A DNA stretch of 31,875 nt from an uncultured Oscillospiraceae bacterium (GTDB taxonomy: Bacteria > Bacillota > Clostridia > Oscillospirales > Oscillospiraceae): contig CAKTHW010000009.1 in the NCBI GenBank assembly GCA_934565425.1, forward strand, positions 1 through 31,875, read 5' to 3'. Position numbers and translations under genes: made by a program. The notes beneath the pieces were generated by a model. It ran no database searches. It had not been told where the DNA came from and saw only the letters and a program-made list of their open reading frames with translations. This document shows positions 7,579-14,801 of this stretch, one piece after another; position 1 is the first letter of the stretch; the number at the start of each line of letters is the position of its first letter.

Positions 7579-9489
7579 ATGATCGAATTTTCCGTAACCA
7601 ACCTAGTCAAAGCGTTTACCATCGGGGACAACATCCTGGACGGCCTGACCTTCCACATCAACCAAGGCGAGCGGGTGGGCCTGCTGGGCAAGAACGGCAG
7701 CGGCAAGAGCACCCTCTTTAAGATCCTCACCGGCGAGCTGGACTACGACGAGGGGGAAGTCTCCATCGCACCCGGCCGCCGGATGGGGCTCATCTCCCAG
7801 ATACCCGTCTACCCAGAGGGCTACACCGTGGAGGCGGTCTTGGAGACCGCCTTCCAGCGGGTGCGGCGCATCGAGAAAGAGATGAAGGAGCTGGAGGAGC
7901 AGATGGCGGGCGGCGACGCCAGCCGGACGGTGCTGGAGCGGTACGACAAGCTCAACACCGACTTCGAGCTGGCCGGAGGCTATGACACGGCGGTGCAGGT
8001 GAACAAGGTCTGCAACGGCCTGGGCATCCCCGACGCCATGCGCCAGCAGCCCTTCGCCTCCCTGTCCGGCGGCGAGCAGACCCGGGTGAATCTGGGTCGC
8101 CTCATTTTGGAGGACACCGACATCCTGCTGCTGGACGAGCCCACCAACCACTTGGATCTCCACGCGGTGGAGTGGCTGGAAGGCTATCTGAAAAGCTTTC
8201 CCGGCACCGTCCTGACCATCTCCCATGACCGGTACTTCCTGGATCAGGTGGTCACTCGGGTCATCGAGATCAACCGGGGCAAGGCGGAGTTCTATGCCGG
8301 CAACTATAGCTTCTACGCCGTAGAGAAGGAGAAGCGCTATCGGGAGCAGCTCAAGCAGTACGAGAAGGAGCAGGCCAAGATCGCCCAGCTCACCGCTGTG
8401 GCTACAGTCATGCACCAGCGGGGCACGGAGAAGATGCACAAGACTGCTTTCGCCATGGAAAAGCGCATCGAGCGCCTGCGCAGCACCGAGCGTCCCATGG
8501 CCAAGGAGCGGGCGCTGAAAATGCAGTTCTCCAGCTGGGAGTTCAACGGGGACGAGCTGTTCACCGTGGAGGACGTGAGCAAGTCCTTCGGCGGACGCAC
8601 CCTCTTTGACCATGTGAGCCTGGAAGCCCACGGCGGCGAGCGCATCGCCCTGCTGGGGGACAACGGCACCGGCAAGACCACCTTTTTGAAAATCCTGCTG
8701 GGGGACGAGCTGCCCGACAAGGGGTGGGTGCATTACGGCCCCACCGTCCGCAAGGGCTGCCTGCCTCAGATCGTCCAGTTCGAGGACCCGGAGCGGACGT
8801 TGCTGGACACCATGCTGTGGGAGCAGGGTTGCTCCGCCCAGGAGGCACGAGATCGGCTGGGCGCCTTCCGGTTCCAGGGGGAGGACGTGTTCAAGCCCGT
8901 CAACACCCTGTCCGGCGGCGAGCGTTCCCGGCTCAAGCTGTGTATGCTCATGGATGAGCGCATCAACTTTTTGGTGCTGGACGAGCCCACCAACCACCTG
9001 GACATCGCGTCCCGAGAGTGGATCGAAGAGGCGGTGGAAAACTTTGATGGGGCGCTGCTCTTCGTGTCCCATGACCGATATTTCATCAACCGGTTCGCCA
9101 ACCGCATCTGGATGTTGGAGGACGGGAAGATCACCGATTTCAAGGGGGACTACCAGCAGTGGCTGGCCAAAAAGGCACGGGAGGAAGAGCTGAAGAACGT
9201 GCTGAAGCCCCAGAACAGTAAGAAACAGGAAAAAGAGGAGAAGCGAGAGAAAAAGCAAAAAAAGCAGCCTGGCGGCACCAAAATGACCGAAAAGAAGCGC
9301 AACAGCGTGGAAAAAGAGATCTCCAAGGTGGAAAACCAGCTCCAGGAGCTGGCGGATTCCATGGAAGGGTGCGGTTCCGATTACCAGAAGCTGCAAGAGA
9401 TCGCAGAGCAGCAGGCGGCGCTGGAAGCCCAGCTGGAAGAGCTGTACCAGCAGTGGGAGGAGCTGTCCTTGTTGCTGGAGGAGGGGTAA
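7579..9489 (+). CDS. ABC-F family ATPase (ribosome-associated, YdiF-like)
   Basis: This soluble 636-residue protein has two ABC domains and no membrane segment, so it is an ABC-F translation factor rather than a transporter. Domain 1 has Walker A GKNGSGKST (37-45), signature LSGGEQTRV and LLLDEPTNHLD. Domain 2 has GDNGTGKTT (360-368), LSGGERSRLKL and LVLDEPTNHLD. Between them lies the basic helical linker that in the family reaches towards the peptidyl-transferase centre. A C-terminal Lys/Glu-rich stretch and coiled coil (about 545-630) completes the form seen in B. subtilis YdiF-type proteins. Surrounded by cell-wall and translation genes, it looks housekeeping; an antibiotic-resistance role cannot be excluded from sequence. 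It begins 21 bases after murF with GGGAGCAGG as ribosome site. Confidence 0.92.
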   Translation: MIEFSVTNLVKAFTIGDNILDGLTFHINQGERVGLLGKNGSGKSTLFKILTGELDYDEGEVSIAPGRRMGLISQIPVYPEGYTVEAVLETAFQRVRRIEKEMKELEEQMAGGDASRTVLERYDKLNTDFELAGGYDTAVQVNKVCNGLGIPDAMRQQPFASLSGGEQTRVNLGRLILEDTDILLLDEPTNHLDLHAVEWLEGYLKSFPGTVLTISHDRYFLDQVVTRVIEINRGKAEFYAGNYSFYAVEKEKRYREQLKQYEKEQAKIAQLTAVATVMHQRGTEKMHKTAFAMEKRIERLRSTERPMAKERALKMQFSSWEFNGDELFTVEDVSKSFGGRTLFDHVSLEAHGGERIALLGDNGTGKTTFLKILLGDELPDKGWVHYGPTVRKGCLPQIVQFEDPERTLLDTMLWEQGCSAQEARDRLGAFRFQGEDVFKPVNTLSGGERSRLKLCMLMDERINFLVLDEPTNHLDIASREWIEEAVENFDGALLFVSHDRYFINRFANRIWMLEDGKITDFKGDYQQWLAKKAREEELKNVLKPQNSKKQEKEEKREKKQKKQPGGTKMTEKKRNSVEKEISKVENQLQELADSMEGCGSDYQKLQEIAEQQAALEAQLEELYQQWEELSLLLEEG

Positions 9490-9492
9490 CCC

Positions 9493-10119
9493 ATGAAAAA
9501 AGCAAAACGACCCAGATCCATCTTCTTTCGTATCGTCATCGCGTGCCTGGCCATCCTGTTGGCCGGGTTCTGCGTGCTGGAGGCCATCATCATCACCGGC
9601 GGCCGTTCCAGCAAGGATCAGAGCGGGGATGCCCTCATCGTCCTGGGCGCCCAGGTCTACCACAGCGGCCCGTCCCCGGTGCTGAAACGACGGCTCCAGG
9701 CGGCGCTGGACTACATCGACGCCCACCCGGACGAGGAGTTCCCCATCATCGTCAGCGGTGCCCAGGGGCAGAACGAGCTGGAGACCGAGGCACAGGCCAT
9801 GGAGAGCTACCTGGTAACGCACGGCGTGGACAAGGCTCGCATCCACCAGGAGGATGCGTCCTACAACACCTATCAGAACCTGGAGAACAGCGCCAAGGTG
9901 CTCCAGTCTCTGGGCTACGACCTGGCCAACACCCGGGTCATGATCGTCTCCAACAACTTCCACCTGACACGGGTGCGGATGCTGGCGGAGCGCTGTGGGC
10001 TGAACGCCGGCACCGTGTCCGCGCCTATGCCGGAGTGGACCAGTACGCTGTTCTCCTATACGAGAGAGGCACCGGCGCTGGTGAAATCCTTCCTGCTGGA
10101 CAGAGGGGGAGCCGGTTAA
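9493..10119 (+). CDS. YdcF/SanA-like DUF218 membrane-anchored protein
   Basis: The 208-residue protein has a basic start, one hydrophobic helix (about 11-35) and an extracytoplasmic DUF218 domain. The domain shows ALIVLGAQVY at its start, PIIVSGAQGQNELETEAQAM in the middle, the conserved EDASYNTYQNLENS and the VSNNFHLTRVRML motif. Relatives SanA/ElyC/YdcF affect envelope integrity or vancomycin sensitivity in enterobacteria, but their chemistry is not settled. It starts 3 bases after the ABC-F stop, and its ribosome site (GGAGGAGGGG) lies inside the end of that gene. Position among ddl and murF fits an envelope role, which is inference. Confidence 0.88.
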   Translation: MKKAKRPRSIFFRIVIACLAILLAGFCVLEAIIITGGRSSKDQSGDALIVLGAQVYHSGPSPVLKRRLQAALDYIDAHPDEEFPIIVSGAQGQNELETEAQAMESYLVTHGVDKARIHQEDASYNTYQNLENSAKVLQSLGYDLANTRVMIVSNNFHLTRVRMLAERCGLNAGTVSAPMPEWTSTLFSYTREAPALVKSFLLDRGGAG

Positions 10120-10156
10120 AAAAGACCAGGAATGTGAATGACAAAGGAGCGCCGAA

Positions 10157-11227
10157 ATGTTCGAAAAACTCCAACAAATGGAAGAGAACTACAGCATCCT
10201 CCAAGAGAAGCTGAACCAGCCGGAGACCTACGACGACCCCAAAGTAGCAGCCCGCCTGAACCGGGAGCTGAAGGAGCTGGAAGAGGTGGTGAGCACCTAC
10301 CGGACGTGGGAAGCCTGCCGCCAGAACTGCGACGAGCTGGAAGGGCTGCTGCACAGCGACGACCCGGAGCTGCGGAGCCTGGCGGGGGAGGAGTTCTATG
10401 AGGAGAAGAAACGGCGGGAGGCGCTGGAGCGCCAGCTGCAGACCCTCCTCATCCCCAAGGACCCGGACGACGGCAAGAGCGTCATCATCGAGGTGCGTGC
10501 CGGGGTGGGCGGCGAAGAGGCCGCCCTTTTTGCCCACTCTTTGTGCCGGATGTACGGCATGTACGGCATGAAGCGGGGGTGGAAGCAGGAGCAGATCAGC
10601 GCCAACGAGACCGAGCTGGGCGGCGTGAAAGAGGCCGTGTTCGCCCTGGACGGGGCGGGGGCTTACGCCCGAATGAAATATGAGAGCGGCGTCCACCGGG
10701 TCCAGCGGGTGCCGGAGACGGAATCCGGCGGGCGGGTCCACACCAGCACCGTCACCGTGGCGGTGCTGCCTGAGGTGGACGACGTGGAGTTCGAGCTGAA
10801 CCGAGACGACCTGCGCATCGACACCTTCCGCTCCTCCGGTGCCGGCGGACAGCACATCAACAAGACCTCCTCCGCCATCCGCATCACCCACCTGCCCACC
10901 GGTATGGTGGTGGAGTGCCAGGATCAGCGGAGCCAGCTGCAAAACAAGGAAAAAGCCCTGCAAGTCCTCCGCTCCCGGCTGTACCAGCAGAAGGTGGAGG
11001 AGCAGCAGAGCGAAGTGGCCGCCCAGCGCCGCAGCCAGGTGGGCAGCGGGATGCGCAACGAGCGCATCCGCACCTACAACTTCCCCCAGGGCCGCGTCAC
11101 CGACCATCGCATCGGCCTGACCCTGTATCGCATCGACGACGTGATGAACGGGGATCTGGACGAGATCATCGACGCCCTGACGGCGGCGGAACAGGCGGAA
11201 AAGCTGCAAAATATGAGCGAAACCTAA
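10157..11227 (+). CDS. prfA: Peptide chain release factor 1
   Basis: RF1 ends translation at UAA and UAG codons in the ribosome. The 356-residue length fits (E. coli 360). The stop-codon-reading tripeptide is PET (186-188, in QRVPETESGGRVHTS), the P-x-T form of RF1 rather than the SPF of RF2. The catalytic GGQ is at 230-232 in SSGAGGQHINKT. An N-terminal helical domain and IEVRAGVGGEEAALFA are also typical. AAGGAG precedes the ATG. The usual partner, the methyltransferase gene prmC, is not next to it here; the fused Sua5-CoaE gene takes that place. Confidence 0.96.
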   Translation: MFEKLQQMEENYSILQEKLNQPETYDDPKVAARLNRELKELEEVVSTYRTWEACRQNCDELEGLLHSDDPELRSLAGEEFYEEKKRREALERQLQTLLIPKDPDDGKSVIIEVRAGVGGEEAALFAHSLCRMYGMYGMKRGWKQEQISANETELGGVKEAVFALDGAGAYARMKYESGVHRVQRVPETESGGRVHTSTVTVAVLPEVDDVEFELNRDDLRIDTFRSSGAGGQHINKTSSAIRITHLPTGMVVECQDQRSQLQNKEKALQVLRSRLYQQKVEEQQSEVAAQRRSQVGSGMRNERIRTYNFPQGRVTDHRIGLTLYRIDDVMNGDLDEIIDALTAAEQAEKLQNMSET

Positions 11228-11249
11228 ACAGAAAACTTGGTGAAACAGA

Positions 11250-12893
11250 GTGAAGACCAACGTATACAACATCCCCTGCGTCCAGGGACACGAGGCGGAG
11301 ATCGAGGCGGCAGCCCAGGTCATCCGGGAGGGCGGCCTGGTGGCCATCCCCACTGAGACCGTCTACGGCCTGGGCGCGGACGCCTTGAACGAACAGGCGG
11401 TGGCCGCCATCTACGAGGCCAAGGGGCGTCCCTCGGACAACCCCCTTATCATCCACGTCCCCGGCGCCCACTGGCTGGAGCGCTACTGCGTGGACGTGCC
11501 CCAGGCGGCCTATGACCTGGCCCAAAAGTTCTGGCCAGGCCCCCTGACCATGATCCTGCCCCGGAAGGACAACGTGCCCGACCGGACGACGGGTGGGCTG
11601 GACACGGTGGGGGTGCGCTGCCCCGACCACCCGGTGACCTTGGCCATCATCGAGGCCGCCGGTGTCCCCATCGCCGCCCCCAGCGCCAACACCTCCGGCC
11701 GTCCCAGCTGCACCAATGCCCAGGATGTGCTGGAGGACATGAACGGCAAGATCCCCGCCATCGTGGACGGCGGCCCCTGCGCCGTGGGGGTGGAGTCCAC
11801 CATCCTAGACCTGACCGTCACCCCGCCCCAGCTGCTCCGCCCCGGCGGCATGCCCTTGGAAGCCCTGGAAGCGGTGGTGGGGAAGATCTCCGTTGACCAC
11901 GCGGTCACCGGTCAGCTGAAACCCGGCGAAAAGCCCCGTGCCCCAGGCATGAAGTACCGCCACTACGCCCCCCACGCCAAGGTCACCGTCCTCACCGGCG
12001 ACGGCGCGGAGACGGCGGCGTACATCCGGGCGCACATCACTCCCGGCGGCGGCGTCATCTGCTTTGACGAGTACGTAAAACTGTTCCCCGACTGCGTGAC
12101 CCACCCGCTGGGAGCAGAAGGGGACAAGGCGGAGCAGGCGCGGCGGGTCTTTGACGCCCTGCGGGAGTTTGACCACACGGACGTGACGGAGATCTATGCC
12201 CAGTGCCCGGACGACACCGGGTTGGGTCTGGCCATCGGGAACCGGCTGAAGAAGGCGGCGGGGTTCCACGTGGTGAATTTGGAACGAGAGAGAGAGCATC
12301 CTATGAAGATTATCGGTATCACTGGCGGCACCGGCGCCGGCAAGACCAGCGCGCTGAACGTGCTGGCGGAAATGAACGTGGAAATTTTGGACTGCGACGT
12401 GATCTATCACCAGCTCATCCAGACCAGCCAAGCCCTGCGCACCGCCCTGACCGAACGGTTCGGGGACGTGTTCTGCGCGGACGGTTTGGATCGGCAGAAG
12501 CTGGGCAACCTGGTATTCCAGAACCCGGACGCTCTGGCACAGCTCAACGCCATCACCATGGGCTTTGTGGAGGATGAAGTCCACGCCCGGATGAGGCAGG
12601 CGGAGGCCGACCACAAGGCCGGCGTGGCCATCGACGCCATCGGGCTGCTGGAGTCCGACGTGCGCCACGAGTGCGACGTGCTGGTGGCCATCACTGCGCC
12701 TGCTGAGGTGCGCTGCAAGCGTATCATGGCGCGAGAGGGCATCAGCGAGGAATACGCTTGGAATCGGGTGAAGGCTCAGAAGGATGAGAGCTATTTCAAG
12801 GAAAATTGCGACTACGTACTGCCCAATGACAGCACCGAGGAGGCGTTCCGTGCCCGTGCCGTGGAGCTGTTTACCAAGGTGCTGAACCCGTGA
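11250..12893 (+). CDS. Fused threonylcarbamoyl-AMP synthase (Sua5) and dephospho-CoA kinase (CoaE)
   Basis: One frame of 547 codons holds two complete enzymes. Residues 1 to about 345 are Sua5/YwlC, which makes threonylcarbamoyl-AMP for the tRNA t6A modification: an YrdC domain (IPTETVYGLGAD, KGRPSDNPLIIHV, PSANTSGRPS) plus a C-terminal Sua5 domain. After a short charged linker (LEREREHP), Met352 opens a CoaE domain, which phosphorylates dephospho-CoA: P-loop GTGAGKT (360-366), ILDCDVIYH and MAREGISEEYAW. No stop codon separates them. The start is GTG at 11250 with only a weak GGTGA upstream. The ATG at 12303 follows a GAGAGAGAGAG run and could also start a separate CoaE. Domain calls are firm; whether one or two polypeptides are made is not known. 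Confidence 0.9.
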   Translation: MKTNVYNIPCVQGHEAEIEAAAQVIREGGLVAIPTETVYGLGADALNEQAVAAIYEAKGRPSDNPLIIHVPGAHWLERYCVDVPQAAYDLAQKFWPGPLTMILPRKDNVPDRTTGGLDTVGVRCPDHPVTLAIIEAAGVPIAAPSANTSGRPSCTNAQDVLEDMNGKIPAIVDGGPCAVGVESTILDLTVTPPQLLRPGGMPLEALEAVVGKISVDHAVTGQLKPGEKPRAPGMKYRHYAPHAKVTVLTGDGAETAAYIRAHITPGGGVICFDEYVKLFPDCVTHPLGAEGDKAEQARRVFDALREFDHTDVTEIYAQCPDDTGLGLAIGNRLKKAAGFHVVNLEREREHPMKIIGITGGTGAGKTSALNVLAEMNVEILDCDVIYHQLIQTSQALRTALTERFGDVFCADGLDRQKLGNLVFQNPDALAQLNAITMGFVEDEVHARMRQAEADHKAGVAIDAIGLLESDVRHECDVLVAITAPAEVRCKRIMAREGISEEYAWNRVKAQKDESYFKENCDYVLPNDSTEEAFRARAVELFTKVLNP

Positions 12894-12915
12894 ATCAGAA
12901 AAGGAGGAACCTTTG

Positions 12916-14304
12916 ATGAGCGCAAAGAGAAGCGACGCCCTGCTGCACAAGCGGGAGAATGGCTATCGCAGCCTGTCTGCGGAAGAGAAGGCGGCGATGA
13001 ACGCCTACTGCGAAGAATATAAGACTTTTTTGGACAAGAGCCGCACCGAACGGGAGGCCGTCCGTTACACCGTCCAGCTGGCGGAAGCCCGTGGCTACCG
13101 CCCCTATCACCGAGGGGAAGCCTTGAAACCAGGGGATAAGATCTATCGGGTCAACCGAGACAAGGCCATCATGCTGGCGGTCATGGGCTCCGAATCTTTG
13201 GACAAGGGCGTGAACATCGGCGCCGCCCACATCGACGCCCCCCGCCTGGACTTGAAGCCCAACCCCCTCATCGAGGACAGTGAGTTCGCCCTTTTAAAAA
13301 CCCACTACTACGGCGGCATCCGCAAGTACCATTGGGTCTCCATCCCCCTGTCCCTCCGTGGCGTGGTGGTGAAGCGGGACGGCACCAAGGTGGACGTGGT
13401 CATCGGCGGCGAGCCTGGCGACCCCCTCCTGACCATCCCCGACCTGCTGCCCCACCTGGCGGATAAGCAGGCCAAGGAACCCCTGTGGCAGGCCATCAAG
13501 GGGGAGGATCTGAACATTCTGGTGGGCAGCGAACCGTACCCCGACCCGGACGAGAAGGACGCGGTGAAGCTGATGGTGCTGGACATCCTGAACCAGAAGT
13601 ACGGCATGGTGGAGGAGGACTTCCTGTCCGCCGAACTGTGTGCCGTGCCTGCCTATCCGGTGGCGGATGTGGGCTTGGATCGCTCCATGATCGGCTCCTA
13701 CGGCCAGGACGATCGGGTATGCAGCTTTGCCGCTTTGCAGGGTCTGTTCGACGCAGAGGAGACGTTGAAACGCACCGGCGTGTGTATGCTGGTGGACAAA
13801 GAGGAGATCGGCTCCGAGGGCGTCAGCGGGATGCAGTCTTGGGCGTTCGACACCTTCCTGTCCGACCTGTGCGACGCCACCGGCGCTAGCCTCAAGAGCT
13901 GCTATGAACACTCCTTCTGCCTGTCCGCCGATGTGACCGCCGCCTTCGACCCCAACTTCGCCGAGGTCTACGAAAAGCACAACGCCGCCCGCCTGAACCG
14001 CGGCGTGGGTCTGTGCAAATACACCGGCGCACGGGGCAAGTCCGGCGCCAGCGACGCCTCCGCCGAGGTGGTGGGCTACGTGCGCAAGCTGTTCAACGAC
14101 AACGGCATCCTGTGGCAGCTGTCCGAGATGGGCAAGGTAGACGTGGGCGGCGGCGGCACCGTGGCTCTGTATATGGCCAATCGGAACATCGACACCATCG
14201 ACGCCGGTACGCCGGTGCTGGCTATGCACTCGCCCTTCGAGGTGACCGGGAAGTTGGATTGTTATATGACTTACCGGAGCATGAAGGCCGTGTTCGAGGC
14301 GTAA
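12916..14304 (+). CDS. M18-family zinc aminopeptidase
   Basis: The 462-residue cytosolic metallopeptidase removes N-terminal residues from peptides; M18 members usually prefer acidic residues. Two-zinc-site motifs are visible: AAHIDAPRLDLKP (His105), LVDKEEIGSEGVSGM (the catalytic/metal Glu pair), and the C-terminal MHSPFEVTGKLD with its His. A glycine-rich KVDVGGGGTVA is near the end. The length fits bacterial M18 enzymes. The ATG at 12916 has a full AAGGAGG at 12901-12907; an adjacent in-frame TTG at 12913 is less likely. It is the last gene of the operon beginning at ddl and is followed by hairpins that could end transcription. Confidence 0.92.
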   Translation: MSAKRSDALLHKRENGYRSLSAEEKAAMNAYCEEYKTFLDKSRTEREAVRYTVQLAEARGYRPYHRGEALKPGDKIYRVNRDKAIMLAVMGSESLDKGVNIGAAHIDAPRLDLKPNPLIEDSEFALLKTHYYGGIRKYHWVSIPLSLRGVVVKRDGTKVDVVIGGEPGDPLLTIPDLLPHLADKQAKEPLWQAIKGEDLNILVGSEPYPDPDEKDAVKLMVLDILNQKYGMVEEDFLSAELCAVPAYPVADVGLDRSMIGSYGQDDRVCSFAALQGLFDAEETLKRTGVCMLVDKEEIGSEGVSGMQSWAFDTFLSDLCDATGASLKSCYEHSFCLSADVTAAFDPNFAEVYEKHNAARLNRGVGLCKYTGARGKSGASDASAEVVGYVRKLFNDNGILWQLSEMGKVDVGGGGTVALYMANRNIDTIDAGTPVLAMHSPFEVTGKLDCYMTYRSMKAVFEA

Positions 14305-14331
14305 AACCTATCGGGAGTCAAGCCCCGCAGG

Positions 14332-14399
14332 CCGCAGCGTTAAGAAAACTTGCCAGTGGCAAGTTTTTAGCGTAGGCCATGCCTGTTTTACAGGCATGG
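14332..14399 (+). repeat. Hairpin repeat, copy A (two stem-loops)
   Basis: The unit begins CCGCAGCGTTAAG. Stem-loop 1 is AAAACTTGCC (14345-14354), loop AGT, GGCAAGTTTT (14358-14367), extended by CGTTA/TAGCG outside it. Stem-loop 2 is CCATGCCTGT (14377-14386), loop TTT, ACAGGCATGG (14390-14399). Stem-loop 1 ends in a T run and can serve as the terminator of the ddl-to-M18 operon. A homologous copy lies exactly 126 bases downstream. No gene was seen in 14305-14801. Confidence 0.8.
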
Positions 14400-14427
14400 T
14401 TGGTTCTTGCTAATTTGCGAGGGTGAA

Positions 14428-14446
14428 TTTTTGACGCAGTCAAAAA
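14428..14446. other. Short hairpin between repeat copies A and B
   Basis: TTTTTGAC (14428-14435) pairs perfectly with GTCAAAAA (14439-14446) around GCA. It sits in the spacer of the tandem repeat and has no counterpart recognised after copy B. Confidence 0.5.
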
Positions 14447-14457
14447 GAGGGCGAACC

Positions 14458-14524
14458 CCGCAGCGTTAAGAAAACCTGCCGGGGGCAGGTTTTTAGCGGA
14501 GGCCCCGCCTGTCAACAGGCGGGG
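14458..14524 (+). repeat. Hairpin repeat, copy B (covarying with copy A)
   Basis: The same layout as copy A: CCGCAGCGTTAAG, then AAAACCTGCC (14471-14480), loop GGG, GGCAGGTTTT (14484-14493), then CCCCGCCTGT (14503-14512), loop CA, ACAGGCGGGG (14515-14524). Relative to copy A one base pair in stem 1 and two in stem 2 change on both sides, so pairing is preserved. Confidence 0.8.
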
Positions 14525-14612
14525 GGACGGTTCGGGTAGGAGTACAAGGAAGCGCAATTTCTCAACCCTACCCTGGGGGTTCCTAGAAATAGGCAGCGCA
14601 TCATAAAAGAGG

Positions 14613-14655
14613 AGAATTACGTGACACGTTCTAATCTGTTGCGTAATTCTTCTTT
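14613..14655 (+). terminator. Stem-loop with downstream T run (terminator-like)
   Basis: AGAATTACG (14613-14621) pairs with CGTAATTCT (14642-14650), a 20-base loop lies between, and TCTTTTT follows. The left side of the loop contains the palindrome ACGTGACACGT (14619-14629), allowing an alternative fold. It may be a back-up terminator before the DUF512 promoter; no gene is seen here. Confidence 0.4.
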
Positions 14656-14683
14656 TTCCATACGTAGCCACCACGGAAAACTT

Positions 14684-14710
14684 GCCCTGAGTCGCTTTTC
14701 TTAACACTGC
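14684..14710 (-). repeat. Third, degenerate and inverted copy of the hairpin repeat
   Basis: Read on the minus strand from 14710, GCAGTGTTAAGAAAA matches GCAGCGTTAAGAAAA of copy A in 14 of 15 bases. After 9 divergent bases it rejoins with GGCAAGTTTT at the same spacing as in copy A. The left arm is no longer complementary to the right arm, so the stem is broken. Confidence 0.55.
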
Positions 14711-14713
14711 TCC

Positions 14714-14742
14714 TTTACTTTTCCCCCAATTCAGGGTACAAT
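14714..14742 (+). promoter_or_regulatory. Putative sigma-A promoter of the DUF512-der-plsY-gpsA operon
   Basis: TTTACT (14714-14719), 17 bases, TACAAT (14737-14742). Transcription from about 14749 makes a GTG start at 14751 effectively leaderless, which favours the later start chosen for the next gene. Confidence 0.4.
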
Positions 14743-14801
14743 AAAACGATGTGTATATCCCATACACCCCCCATTCTCCCAACCCCAAGGCGGTGAACCT
14801 G

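Noticed and set aside
7603..9963. Minus-strand open frame of 786 codons
   Set aside because: It is the mirror of the ABC-F and DUF218 genes in GC-rich sequence; its translation is Val/Leu/Gln/His-rich with no domain, and the plus-strand genes are unmistakable.
14305..14801. tRNA, riboswitch or attachment site in the long gap
   Set aside because: No cloverleaf, CCA end, known riboswitch core or integrase gene could be recognised; only hairpin repeats and a promoter are supported.
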